From NCBI GenBank assembly GCA_030835125.1, contig JAUQWM010000033.1:1-64000 (forward strand): 64,000 nt of DNA. Reading direction: 5' to 3'. Position 1 is the first letter of the stretch; each line of letters starts with the position of its first letter. The notes under the pieces are model-generated. The model was not told the DNA's origin. It saw only the letters and a program-made list of their open reading frames with translations, and did no database searches. The translations under genes and the position numbers were made by a program. This document shows positions 34,539 through 43,394 of this stretch, piece by piece. This stretch comes from Gemmatimonadaceae bacterium. GTDB taxonomy: Bacteria; Gemmatimonadota; Gemmatimonadetes; Gemmatimonadales; Gemmatimonadaceae.

Positions 34539-35789
34539 ATGCAACGCAGGATATTCGTTCGCGACGGCGCGCTGGCGCTGCTGACGATGGGGCTGAGCCC
34601 CTCGTTCCTCCGGCGCGCGACCTTTGCGACTGAGCTGCGCGGGGCCCGGAAGGGGAAGATCCTGGTGTGCCTCTTCCAGCGCGGCGCCGCCGACGGGCTG
34701 AACATGATCGTGCCGCACGGGGAGGCCGCGTACCATGCGGCCCGGCCGGGCATCGCCATCCCGCGCCCGCGGTCGGGGCGCGACGACGCCGCCATCGACC
34801 TCGATGGATTCTTCGGCCTGCATCCGTCGCTGAAGCCACTGGACCGCCTCTACCGGGAGGGACTGCTGGCGCCGATCCACGCCGTCGGCAGTCCCAGCGC
34901 GACGCGCTCCCACTTCGACGCCCAGGACTACATGGAGTCGGGCACGCCCGACCGGAAGTCCACGCCAGACGGCTGGCTCAACCGGTATCTCGCGGTGAAG
35001 GGGACCTGTGAGGAGTGCGCAACGGACGCGCCATCGCCATTCCGCGCCGTGTCGATGACGCCGCAGACACCCCGCATCCTCGAGGGGCCGTCGGCGGCCG
35101 TGGCCATGAACTCCCTCGGGGAGTTCACCGTCCGCGGCGCCGGCAGTTCCGCCGAGCGCCTCGAGGCGCTGTACCGCACCGGGGAGGCGGACCTCGTGCA
35201 CGGCGCTGGCCGCGACATGTTCGAGGCGGTGAAGCTTCTCCAGTCGGCGAACCCGCAACGGTACCTGCCCGAACATGGCGCCGATTACCCACGCTCGCAG
35301 TTCGGACAGCGGCTTCGCGAGATCGCGCAGCTCATCAAGGCGAACGTCGGGCTCGAGGTGGCCTTCGCCGATGTCGGCGGCTGGGACACCCACGTGAACC
35401 AGGGGGCGTCGAACGGACAGCTCGCGGCGCGACTGGCCGATTTCTCGAGCGCGATCGCGGCGCTGACGACGGACCTCGGCGACCGCATGCAGGACGTCGT
35501 GATCCTGTCGATGTCCGAGTTCGGGCGGATGGTGCGGCAGAACGGCAACGGCGGGACGGACCATGGGCACGCGGGCGCGATGTTCGTCATCGGCGGCGGC
35601 GTCCGGGGCGGGAAGGTCCATGGGCGGTGGCCCGGCCTCGAGCGGGAGCAGTTGTACGAGGGCCGCGACCTGGCGCTGACGACCGACTTCCGGTCCGTCT
35701 TCGCCGAGATCCTGACGCGGCACCTCGGGGCGACCAGCCTCGAGCCGGTGTTCCCGGGCCATGCGGCCCCGGGGCTGGCCCTGTTCTGA
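34539..35789 (+). CDS. DUF1501 family protein, probable Tat substrate
   Basis: A 416-residue protein partnered with DUF1800. The N terminus MQRRIFVRDGALALLTMG carries a twin-arginine-like signal. The body has the sulfatase-like fold phrases of DUF1501: GKILVCLFQRGAADGLNMIVPHGEAAYHAARPGIAI, HFDAQDYMESGTP, GGWDTHVNQG, VILSMSEFGRMVRQNGNGGTDHGHAGAMFVIGGGVRGG. A clear ribosome-binding site (gagggg) precedes the ATG. Probably exported as a folded metal-containing protein; its substrate is unknown. Confidence 0.9.
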   Translation: MQRRIFVRDGALALLTMGLSPSFLRRATFATELRGARKGKILVCLFQRGAADGLNMIVPHGEAAYHAARPGIAIPRPRSGRDDAAIDLDGFFGLHPSLKPLDRLYREGLLAPIHAVGSPSATRSHFDAQDYMESGTPDRKSTPDGWLNRYLAVKGTCEECATDAPSPFRAVSMTPQTPRILEGPSAAVAMNSLGEFTVRGAGSSAERLEALYRTGEADLVHGAGRDMFEAVKLLQSANPQRYLPEHGADYPRSQFGQRLREIAQLIKANVGLEVAFADVGGWDTHVNQGASNGQLAARLADFSSAIAALTTDLGDRMQDVVILSMSEFGRMVRQNGNGGTDHGHAGAMFVIGGGVRGGKVHGRWPGLEREQLYEGRDLALTTDFRSVFAEILTRHLGATSLEPVFPGHAAPGLALF

Positions 35790-35796
35790 CCGTCGC

Positions 35797-36720
35797 CTAA
35801 CGATCAGGCAGGACGTTCGACCCGCAGAGCGGGGTGGCGACCAGCCCGGCGGTGCGCAGGTGGCGGTGTTCGAGGAGCGCCGCCACCCCCGCCGCCCCCG
35901 CCGGCTCCGCGACCAGGCCGGTCTCCGACCGGACCAGGTGCGTGGCGGCGCGCAGCGAGTCCTCGCTCACCGTCACCACGTCGTCGACCAGCGGACGGAG
36001 GTAGTCCAGCGCTTCCGGTATCGGCACGCGAACGGCGATGCCGTCGGCGATGGTGTCGGCCGCGGCGGTTTCGACCACCCGGCCGGCGCGCAGCGATTCC
36101 CGCATCGCCGGCGCCTTCGCGGCGCAGACGCCGATGATCCGTGTCCCCGGCGAGACGTGCCTCATCCAGGCACCGATCCCGCCCAGGAGCGCGCCGTTCC
36201 CCAGCGGGACGATCACCGACTCGATGGGCCCGGGCCAGGAGGCCAGTTCCACCGCCATCGAACCCGCGCCCTCGGTGATCGCCAGGTCGCGACCGTCCTC
36301 GATGAACTCCACGCCTTCACGAGCGGCGTGCGCGCGGGCATGCGCCTTGGCGTCATCGAAGTCACGGCCGGCAAGCGTGACACGCGCCCCCAGCTCGCGC
36401 ATGCGCTCAACCTTGAGCGGATTCGCGCCCTCGGCGGCATAGACCTCGCAGCGCACTCCGCGGGCGCGGCAGGCCCAGGCCAGTCCCTGGCCGAAATTGC
36501 CGGCCGACGCCGTCACCAGCCGAGGCGGGAGCGCCGGCCTCGACTGGAGGAGCCAGTCGGTGCCCCGCCCCTTGAAGGAGCGAATCGGGTTGACCGTCTC
36601 GACTTTCAGCAGGAGGCGCACGCCAAGGTGCCCGCCAAGCCGGTCCGCCTCGAATTGCGGTGTGTTGCGGAAGACCGGCGCGATCTCGCGCGCAGCGCGC
36701 GCGATGTTATCGATGTTCAA
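35797..36720 (-). CDS. PLP-dependent threonine dehydratase/synthase-like lyase
   Basis: A ~307-residue fold-type II PLP enzyme. RSFKGRGTDW has Schiff-base lysine K50, TASAGNFGQGLAWAC is the substrate loop and PLGNGALLGGIGAW is the phosphate-binding glycine loop. It is a catalytic domain only, without the C-terminal regulatory domain of biosynthetic IlvA, so it resembles catabolic threonine/serine dehydratases. No ATG fits: the TTG at 36720 opens at the conserved helix (IDNIARAAREIAPVF), with further TTGs just upstream. It is downstream of PBP on the same strand, separated by a 7-bp repeat array. Confidence 0.8.
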   Translation of the reverse strand: MNIDNIARAAREIAPVFRNTPQFEADRLGGHLGVRLLLKVETVNPIRSFKGRGTDWLLQSRPALPPRLVTASAGNFGQGLAWACRARGVRCEVYAAEGANPLKVERMRELGARVTLAGRDFDDAKAHARAHAAREGVEFIEDGRDLAITEGAGSMAVELASWPGPIESVIVPLGNGALLGGIGAWMRHVSPGTRIIGVCAAKAPAMRESLRAGRVVETAAADTIADGIAVRVPIPEALDYLRPLVDDVVTVSEDSLRAATHLVRSETGLVAEPAGAAGVAALLEHRHLRTAGLVATPLCGSNVLPDR

Positions 36721-36740
36721 GGCGACCAACGTCAATTGTT

Positions 36741-36782
36741 GCAGTCTGCACTCTGCAATCTGCAATCTGCACTCTGCCCTCT
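36741..36782. repeat. 7-bp tandem array D (gcaNtct units)
   Basis: Six consecutive units, gcagtct, gcactct, gcaatct, gcaatct, gcactct, gccctct, exactly 42 bases. The last base of the array is the first plus-strand base of the PBP stop codon (36782-36784). Confidence 0.9.
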
Positions 36783-38953
36783 CACGGCTTTCTCCACCGC
36801 TTGAGTACCCGCGCAAGGCGGTCGGCGATCTCGTCCTCGAGTCCCGCGATCCAGGACGGCAGCGAGGGCGAGTCGTGTGCCGTGCAGCGCTCCTGCGGTT
36901 CGGTACCCACGCGGAACCACTCCCGGTTCGCGAGGGGGCACCATTCGCCGGCAAGGCCGCCGGTGACGGGATCGATGGTCGCTTCCACCAGTCCGGCGGG
37001 CGGCGCCCATTCCCGACCACGTTCCTTCCAGCCTTCGCGGTAGAAGCGCCCCCAGGCGGGGGCCGCCATGCGCGATCCGCTTGCCGCGTCGCCCAGCGAC
37101 CGCGGTGCGTCGAAGCCGAACCAGAAGCCCGCGACCAGCACCGGCGTGTAGCCCACGAACCAGGTATCGGCACCATCGTTGGTCGTGCCGGTCTTCCCGG
37201 CGACCGGCCCCTCGATGCCCATGGCGCGCACCACGTTTCCCGTGCCGCCGTCCACGACGCCGCGCAACATCGAGGTCATCTGGAAGGCGTCGCGCGCGTC
37301 CATCGCGCGCTGCAGTTCCGGCTCCGACGTCCAGAGCGGCGTCCCGTCGGCGCGGTCGATCCGCCTGACGATGCGCGGCGTCACGCGCATGCCGCCGTTC
37401 GCGAACGGGGCGTACGCCGTGACCAGCTCGAGGGGCGTCACTTCCATGGCGCCGAGGGCGAGCGACGGCACCGCGCGCAGCGGGCTGGTGATCCCGCTGG
37501 CCTGGGCCACGGAGATCACGCGCGGCTCACCGACGGCGCGACTGACCCGCACCGCCGCCGAGTTCGAGGACCGCATCAGGGCCCGGCGCAGGGTCATCGT
37601 GCCGGCATAGTCTTCACCGTAGTTCGCGGGCGTCCAGACATCACCGTTGCCCTGGTCGATGAAGACGGGGGCATCCTCGACGAGCGTGGCCGGCGTGAGG
37701 CCCGAGGACAGGGCGGCCGCATACACGAACGGCTTGAAGGCGGATCCCGGCTGCCGGCGCGAGCGCACGGCGCGATTGAACGCGCCGCGGACGTGCGTCC
37801 GGCCGCCCACGATCGCGCGGATATCGCCGGTGCGCGGATCGATGGCGACCATCGCCCCCTGGACCACGCTCGATTCCGGGGCGTCCTCGTCCCACCAGCC
37901 GGTGGCGTCGCGCTCGATCTCGATCGAGCGACGCTGCACGGTCCGCTGGGCAACGCGCTGTGCCGTCGCATCCAGGGTGGTGTGAACAACCACCTCCGCG
38001 CCGGTCTCGCCCAGCTCACGAAGCACCGAATCGACCACCGCGCGCACGAGATCAAGGGCATACGACTCGGGCGTGTCGGATGGCCGCCAGCTGTCGCGGG
38101 TGCGCGGCAGCGGGACCTTCGTCGCGCGCGCGACCGCCGCGTCGGTGAGGTACCCTTCCTCGCGCATCAACGAGAGCACGAGGTTGCGCCGCGCCAGGGC
38201 GCGGCCGGGATTCCGCCGTGGGGTGTACACCGAGGGCCCCTTGGGCAGCGCCGCCAGCAGCGCCCCCTCGGCGACGTTCAGGTCGCGCACGCGCTTGCCG
38301 AACAGGTCGCGTGAGGCACCCTCGACCCCGAAGACGCCGTTGCCGAGATAGATCGCGTTCAGGTACAGCGCGAGGATCTGGTCCTTGGTCAGCGCTTCCT
38401 CGAGGAGCCGCGAGACGCGCAGTTCGAGCAGCTTGCGGCCCAGACTCCTCGAGCCGGTCGCCCGGTCGGTGAGGAACGTGTTCCGGGCCACCTGCATCGT
38501 TATGGTCGAGAAGCCCTCGCGAACGCGCAGGGAGGTCGTGTTGCGAACGATGGCGCGTCCGACTCCTCGCCAGTCCAGCCCGCGGTGGTCGTAGAAGCGC
38601 CGGTCCTCGGTGGCAATGAACGCGCGCCGCACGTGCGCCGGCACGGCGGACAGCGGCACGTTGACGCGACGCACGACGGTGAGGCGCCCCATCGGCCGGT
38701 CGTTCCGGTCGAGCACGCGCCCGCCCTCCGGCGGCTGGTAGGCACGAATCTCCCGCGCATCGGGACACCCGGCGAAGCCGCAGGTGAGGAGCCATGCATC
38801 GAGGGTCGCCATGAAGCCGACCGCGAGGCCGACCGCGGCGGTGGCCTTCCAGTGCCTGCGCATCCAGCGGCGTGGAGGATCGCCGGGTGCCGCACGGAAG
38901 AACCGTCCCAGGACGGCGAAGCCTTCGTGGATGCGAACTCGCAGGAGCAGCAC
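36782..38953 (-). CDS. Class A penicillin-binding protein (PBP1A/1C type)
   Basis: A 723-residue bifunctional murein synthase. After a cytoplasmic N-terminal segment and a TM helix (residues ~38-58) comes the glycosyltransferase 51 domain with catalytic ATEDRRFYDHRGLDWRG (E116) and FSTITMQVARNTFL. The transpeptidase domain has SAFK (404-407), SSN (462-464) and KTGTT (587-591). It polymerises and crosslinks peptidoglycan at the periplasmic face. The GTG start at 38953 gives a basic N terminus; ATG at 38863 is a shorter option. The stop codon touches a 7-bp array. Confidence 0.92.
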   Translation of the reverse strand: MLLLRVRIHEGFAVLGRFFRAAPGDPPRRWMRRHWKATAAVGLAVGFMATLDAWLLTCGFAGCPDAREIRAYQPPEGGRVLDRNDRPMGRLTVVRRVNVPLSAVPAHVRRAFIATEDRRFYDHRGLDWRGVGRAIVRNTTSLRVREGFSTITMQVARNTFLTDRATGSRSLGRKLLELRVSRLLEEALTKDQILALYLNAIYLGNGVFGVEGASRDLFGKRVRDLNVAEGALLAALPKGPSVYTPRRNPGRALARRNLVLSLMREEGYLTDAAVARATKVPLPRTRDSWRPSDTPESYALDLVRAVVDSVLRELGETGAEVVVHTTLDATAQRVAQRTVQRRSIEIERDATGWWDEDAPESSVVQGAMVAIDPRTGDIRAIVGGRTHVRGAFNRAVRSRRQPGSAFKPFVYAAALSSGLTPATLVEDAPVFIDQGNGDVWTPANYGEDYAGTMTLRRALMRSSNSAAVRVSRAVGEPRVISVAQASGITSPLRAVPSLALGAMEVTPLELVTAYAPFANGGMRVTPRIVRRIDRADGTPLWTSEPELQRAMDARDAFQMTSMLRGVVDGGTGNVVRAMGIEGPVAGKTGTTNDGADTWFVGYTPVLVAGFWFGFDAPRSLGDAASGSRMAAPAWGRFYREGWKERGREWAPPAGLVEATIDPVTGGLAGEWCPLANREWFRVGTEPQERCTAHDSPSLPSWIAGLEDEIADRLARVLKRWRKP

Positions 38954-39051
38954 GTGAAGACACCGGCTGGCGCCGGCAGCAACCCATGGCGCCTGGAAGG
39001 AGGACTTGCCCAGTTAGATACGGTTAACGCGCCGGAGAGTTTCCCCGGGGC

Positions 39052-39657
39052 TCAGAATCGCCAGCCGCGGAGCGCCGCCAGGGCGGTGGAGACGGCGCCT
39101 CGCTGCGCGGGGTCCGTGGCCCGCTCGAGGAGGCGCTCGTAGGCAGCGATGGCGAAGTCGAGCATCTCGTAATCGTGCTCGGCGCCGGCGACGGAGGCGG
39201 CGTTGTCGGCGACGGCTGCCACGGCGAGGCTATCCTCGGGGAAGCGCTCGCTCACCTGTTGCCAGCGGCGGACCCGGCCGCGCGGGTCCGACTCGGAGAG
39301 CGCCCACAGGTGCCACGCGCCGCGGTTGCCCGGATCGGCCGCGATGGCGCGTGTCGCCAGTGCGCCCACCGCCTGCGGACCGCGTCCCTGCAACCACCAG
39401 GCGTTGGCGAGGATCACCAGCGCGCGCGCGTTGTCGGGCTGCGCCTCCACGACGGCTTCATAGATCGGGGCGATGACTTCCGGTTCGTCACGATGCGGCT
39501 CCGCCGCGGCCACGAGCGCGTCAGGCGTTGCGTCGCGGACGACGTCCGCCACCTGCTGTCGCAGTGCCGACACATTGCCGGTCGCGCCGTATTCGTCGAC
39601 CAGCACGGCGAGGCGTGAGGCAAGTGTGCCGGAGCGCGACGAGGACGGCTCTGTCAT
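39052..39657 (-). CDS. TPR-like soluble protein
   Basis: A 201-residue protein without signal peptide or TM helix. Three or four helical hairpins resemble tetratricopeptide repeats (APIYEAVVEAQPDNARALVILANAWWLQGRGPQAVGALATRAIAADPGNRGAWHLWAL, YEMLDFAIAAYERLLERATDP). The N-terminal region is Ser/Thr-rich. Probably a protein-interaction scaffold. Its neighbours (PBP, Rho) give no clear clue. Confidence 0.65.
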   Translation of the reverse strand: MTEPSSSRSGTLASRLAVLVDEYGATGNVSALRQQVADVVRDATPDALVAAAEPHRDEPEVIAPIYEAVVEAQPDNARALVILANAWWLQGRGPQAVGALATRAIAADPGNRGAWHLWALSESDPRGRVRRWQQVSERFPEDSLAVAAVADNAASVAGAEHDYEMLDFAIAAYERLLERATDPAQRGAVSTALAALRGWRF

Positions 39658-40101
39658 GCCGCGAACAGTAACCCCGGCGTGCGTGCTGGCGGAGGGCAGG
39701 CGCCTCCCCCCGAGGGGGTAGGCGGAAAGGCCCCCGGTTCATGCTTGCGCGAACGCGGGCGCCATGCGATACTCGTACATCGGCGGGCAACCTTGTGGGT
39801 TGTGCCTGCCGCGCGAGGCTCGGGTGAGTGGCACCCCGACGGATCGGCGTGACTCGCCTGGCCCGCAGTGCAGAAAGCAATGTCGCCGGTATCGCGTGAT
39901 GACTCCGCGCCACGCGGCGACTCCTGAACCCTCGTGCGAACCGGCACGATCGTTCCCGTTCCACCACAGTGTCCGGACATCCAGCGCGCGCCACCAGCGC
40001 GCGTGCACGCGTAAGCGCGCGTCAGGCGCAGTGTGTCCCGTCAGCCATCGCAAGCGCGCCTCCAAGGCGCATGACCCCATCACCAGCAGAATCACGACGA
40101 C
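39658..40101. other. 444-bp gene-free region upstream of rho
   Basis: No convincing coding frame. Open frames on both strands are low-complexity and arginine/histidine-rich, as expected by chance in GC-rich DNA. Imperfect inverted sequences occur around 39780-39812. The length suits a rho leader; rho is autoregulated by attenuation in several bacteria. No riboswitch or sRNA is recognised. Confidence 0.35.
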
Positions 40102-41700
40102 ATGAGCGAACGTCGCCGCCCCGCGCGCCGGGGCCGCCGTCCGGGCCCACGACGGTCCGCCGCAGACCAGAACACCGAGGCCAGCCCGTATCGCACCGAG
40201 CCCGGCGAAACGCCCGAAGAGGCGACGCACGTCGAGCCGGCGGAGGAATCGGTGAGCGGTCCGGAGTCCGCGTCCGCCAGCGAGCGTGCCGCCGATGCGG
40301 CGCCGCCTGAGCCACCTCCCGCGGCGTCAGGCAATGGCGTGGGCGATTCCGCGAATGTCGCCCCTCCGCCATCCCCCTCGTGGCAGCGCAACGAGGGATC
40401 GGGCGGCGGGCAGCCGTACCAGCGGCCCGATCACGAGTACCCGCAGAACCGGAACGACCGTGGCGACCGGGATCGTGGCGACCGGGATCGCGGCGACCGG
40501 AACGGGCGCCGGAACCGACGGCATCGCGGGCGCGGACGACGCGGGACGAACGAGCCGCAGCTCCCACCGGCACCGGTGGTCGCCGACAGCGAGACCGTCG
40601 GCTGGTTCGAGCCTTCGCGGGACGGCGGCTTCATCCGGCGCGCCGGGAACAGCTACCTCCCCGACCCGGGCGATGCGTGGGTTGCGTCACACCTCGTCAG
40701 GCAGTTCGGCCTGCGTCAGGGCGACCTGGTGGTCGCGACCACCGGCCGGGACCAGCGGAACCGCCACGTCCTCGTCGAGGTCCGGACCATCAACGGCGTG
40801 GAGCTTCCGGAACTCGGCAAGCGTCCCGACTTCCAGTCGCTGACGGCGACGTATCCCGAGAAGCGCCTGACGATGGAAACGGGGCGGCCAGCCAAGGGCG
40901 GCCCCGAGCTCACGCGACGCTGCATCGACCTCATGGCCCCCATCGGCTACGGCCAGCGCGCCCTGATCGTGGCGCCCGCACGTGCCGGCAAGACGATGCT
41001 CCTCCACGCGTTGACCGAGGGCATTGCGCTCAATCACCCCAACGCCACGCTGTTGATCCTCCTCGTGGACGAGCGCCCCGAGGAGGTGAGCGAGGCCATC
41101 TCGTGGGGCGTCGGCGAAGTCATCGCCTCGAGCTTCGACCAGCCCGCCGCCCGGCACGTCCAGGTCTGCGAGATGGTGATGGAACACGCACGGCGGCTCG
41201 TCGAGATGGGCAAGGACGTGGTGATCGTGCTCGACTCGCTCACGCGCATGGCGCGCGCCCACAACACCGCGGAGCGCGGCACGGGCCGAACGCTGTCCGG
41301 GGGGCTGGACACGTCGGCGATGGCCAAGCCGAAGGCATTCTTCGGGTCCGCGCGCTCAGTCGCCCCGCGCGACGGCGGCGGGAGCCTGACGATCATCTCC
41401 ACCGCGCTGGTGGAGACCGGGTCGCGGATGGACGACGTGATCTTCGAGGAGTTCAAGGGAACGGGCAACTGCGAGATCAAGCTGGACCGGTCGCTGGCCG
41501 AGAAGCGGATCTTCCCGGCATTCGACATCGCGGCGAGCGGGACGCGCCGTGAGGAGAAGCTGTACCGGCCGGACCAGCTCGAGGCGGTCTACACGCTCCG
41601 GCGCGGCCTGCAGCAGATGCCCCCGCAAGCGGCGATGGAGTGGATGATCAAGCGGATTGCCGGGACGCAGAACAACGAGGCGTTGCTGACGGGGTTGTAG
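40102..41700 (+). CDS. rho: Transcription termination factor Rho with disordered N-terminal extension
   Basis: A 532-residue RNA-dependent ATPase that ends transcription. The core is complete: RNA-binding OB fold (GWFEPSRDGGFIRRAGNSYLPDPGDAWVA), P-loop APARAGKTM (291-299), Walker B (VVIVLDSLTRMAR), Q loop and R loop. The usual N-terminal Rho_N helical bundle is not visible. Instead residues 1-160 are low-complexity, acidic then Arg/Gly/Asp-rich, with a tandem GDRDR repeat at about 121-134. Such basic tails bind RNA and may promote phase separation or allow termination in GC-rich RNA. It has a long upstream region and an array directly after the stop. Confidence 0.93.
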   Translation: MSERRRPARRGRRPGPRRSAADQNTEASPYRTEPGETPEEATHVEPAEESVSGPESASASERAADAAPPEPPPAASGNGVGDSANVAPPPSPSWQRNEGSGGGQPYQRPDHEYPQNRNDRGDRDRGDRDRGDRNGRRNRRHRGRGRRGTNEPQLPPAPVVADSETVGWFEPSRDGGFIRRAGNSYLPDPGDAWVASHLVRQFGLRQGDLVVATTGRDQRNRHVLVEVRTINGVELPELGKRPDFQSLTATYPEKRLTMETGRPAKGGPELTRRCIDLMAPIGYGQRALIVAPARAGKTMLLHALTEGIALNHPNATLLILLVDERPEEVSEAISWGVGEVIASSFDQPAARHVQVCEMVMEHARRLVEMGKDVVIVLDSLTRMARAHNTAERGTGRTLSGGLDTSAMAKPKAFFGSARSVAPRDGGGSLTIISTALVETGSRMDDVIFEEFKGTGNCEIKLDRSLAEKRIFPAFDIAASGTRREEKLYRPDQLEAVYTLRRGLQQMPPQAAMEWMIKRIAGTQNNEALLTGL

Positions 41701-41704
41701 GCGG

Positions 41705-41774
41705 AGGCTCGAAGCTTAAGGCTCGAGGCTCGACGCTTAAGGCTGTAGGCTCGAGGCTCGAGGCTCGAGGACTC
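41705..41774. repeat. 7-bp tandem array E (aggctcg units)
   Basis: Ten blocks in phase: six aggctcg plus variants aagctta, acgctta, aggctgt and aggactc. It fills the gap between the convergent rho gene and the glycosidase gene, and its last block overlaps two bases of the glycosidase stop (41773-41775). Confidence 0.92.
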
Positions 41775-42963
41775 AGCGGCAGCCTTTTACCACCGCGAGG
41801 GCGTTGCCGACGGCACGCTCTCCCTGCGGATCGGAAGGGCGGCTCACGACCTCGAACGTCGTGTTCCCGAGCCGCTCGCGCGCGACCACCATCGTCGTCG
41901 AGCCGCCGCCGTCCAGGTTGATCGCGTCGGTTGCTCCCAGTTGCAGCGCGAGGCGCGCCGACTCGCGGTTGGTGGTGCCGGCGCTGTAGCCCGGTTGCCT
42001 GCCATCGATGGTGACCAGGAGCAGGCGACGCCCGCCGGCGGCGACGCCGACGATCGTGCGCGGATGGCGGACCGGCGCAAAGTTCGCCGCCCCGGCGCTG
42101 TCGAGGCCGGGCACCTCCGCCGAGTCACGCACGAGCACGGGGAAACCCCCGACCGCCTCACGCGGATGAAACGGCGCAAGGCGCACGGTGACCTCGAAAC
42201 GCCCCCGGGACCGAGCCGCGAGGAGGAACCGGGCCCGGACGTGCGCGGGTACCCGTGCGCCGAGGACCAGCACGCCGCCTGACGAGGGGATCGGTGTGGC
42301 CGCGCCGGAGGTGTCGATCGCCTGCACCAGTCCCGGTCGCGCGGACAACGTCACGCGCACCGTGCCGGTGGCGGTGTCCACGGCCGCGCCGTACCGCCCG
42401 TCGAACCAGGCGAGGCCGGCAGGAGCGAACCGGTTCCAGGCCACGACCGGAATGGAGTCCAGCGCCGAGACCGCGACGCCAGTCACGGAAAGCACGCCCA
42501 TCCGGATCCGGCCACTGCTGTCGACGGCGAACACGGGGCGGGATCCCGGTCCCGTGACCACGCGGCCCTCGCTGACGTGCGCTCCCGTCGGCACGCCAGG
42601 CGGGTCGAACAGGAAGAAGTCCGCATTGACCGCCCCGGCCGCTCGTGAGGCGCCTGACGCGAGCAGGGAGGTCCTGGACCGGCCGGCCGCGCCTGGCGCG
42701 CCCTTCACGGCGACGGGCGTCCAGCACTCCCGTTGGTCCACGTCCAGCACATGCACTGCCCACGGCCCTTCCGGGATGGTGAAGGCGCGGTGCAGCACGC
42801 CTTTCGCGACCGTATCGGCGGTTGCCGTCGCTCCGGGGATGACCGGGGCCGGCAGGTCGTGGCTCCACCGGGGCGGTGCCACCGCGCGGCCGGCTCGCAG
42901 GCACCCGGTCAGCGCCAGGCACAGCGAAGCGCCGCGCACGACGCCGCCGAACCTACTTGTCAA
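41773..42963 (-). CDS. Phosphodiester glycosidase (NAGPA/DUF2233 family) lipoprotein
   Basis: A ~396-residue exported protein with a lipobox (CLALTGC, C22) if the TTG at 42963 is used; GTG at 42939 is the alternative. The C-terminal domain fits the NAGPA-type family: GAVNADFFLFDPPGVPTGAHVSEGRV, FAVDSSGRIRMG, LLVTIDGRQPGYSAGTTNRESARLALQLGATDAINLDGGGSTTMVV. The family cleaves phosphodiester-linked sugars such as N-acetylglucosamine-1-phosphodiesters. The start overlaps the msrB end by 11 bases. The natural substrate is unknown; the 7-bp array lies at the stop. Confidence 0.8.
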   Translation of the reverse strand: MTSRFGGVVRGASLCLALTGCLRAGRAVAPPRWSHDLPAPVIPGATATADTVAKGVLHRAFTIPEGPWAVHVLDVDQRECWTPVAVKGAPGAAGRSRTSLLASGASRAAGAVNADFFLFDPPGVPTGAHVSEGRVVTGPGSRPVFAVDSSGRIRMGVLSVTGVAVSALDSIPVVAWNRFAPAGLAWFDGRYGAAVDTATGTVRVTLSARPGLVQAIDTSGAATPIPSSGGVLVLGARVPAHVRARFLLAARSRGRFEVTVRLAPFHPREAVGGFPVLVRDSAEVPGLDSAGAANFAPVRHPRTIVGVAAGGRRLLLVTIDGRQPGYSAGTTNRESARLALQLGATDAINLDGGGSTTMVVARERLGNTTFEVVSRPSDPQGERAVGNALAVVKGCR

Positions 42964-43345
42964 GCCGTGCCTTCCTGTCCAGGTCGAGCGCCGCACTGTT
43001 GATGCAGTACCGCATGCCGGTGGGGTTCGGGCCGTCCGGAAAGAGGTGCCCGAGGTGCGCGCCGCAATTCTCGCACATGACCTCGATCCGGCGCATGCCG
43101 AATGACGCGTCATCGGCGGTCTTCACGGCGGCGGGATCGAGCGGCTCGAAGAAGCTGGGCCAGCCGCTCCCCGACTCGAACTTCGTCTCCGACGAGAAGA
43201 GCGGGTGCCCGCAGACGACACAGCGATAGACGCCGTCCTCGTGGCAGTCCCAGTACTTGCCCGTGAAAGCGGGCTCGGTGCCCTTCTGCTGGGTGACGTG
43301 AAACTGCTCGGACGTCAGCCGGGATTTCAGTTCGTCGTCTGCCAT
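42953..43345 (-). CDS. msrB: Peptide-methionine (R)-S-oxide reductase
   Basis: A 130-residue enzyme that reduces methionine-R-sulfoxide in oxidised proteins. The zinc knuckle pairs are CVVCG and CENCG, the SGSGWPSFF signature is present and the catalytic cysteine sits in MRYCINSAAL. It is full length and without a signal peptide, so cytoplasmic. It runs into the phosphodiester glycosidase gene. Confidence 0.95.
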   Translation of the reverse strand: MADDELKSRLTSEQFHVTQQKGTEPAFTGKYWDCHEDGVYRCVVCGHPLFSSETKFESGSGWPSFFEPLDPAAVKTADDASFGMRRIEVMCENCGAHLGHLFPDGPNPTGMRYCINSAALDLDRKARLDK

Positions 43346-43394
43346 GAGTCATGCCGTGGTTGAGGCCATGGGCCCGGGCCAGGGCCCTCGCGCT

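Noticed and set aside
32765-34795. Long minus-strand open frame opposite DUF1800
   Set aside because: It is antisense to a complete DUF1800 gene with conserved motifs; low-complexity composition.
22627-39798. A 12-base match gcaaccttgtgg in two intergenic regions (22627 and 39787)
   Set aside because: Matches of this length are expected by chance in 64 kb; the surrounding sequence is not similar.
39764-40105. Short open frame before rho (113 codons, plus strand)
   Set aside because: Arg/His/Ser-rich with no family, no good ribosome-binding site, and a competing frame on the other strand; not reported as a gene.
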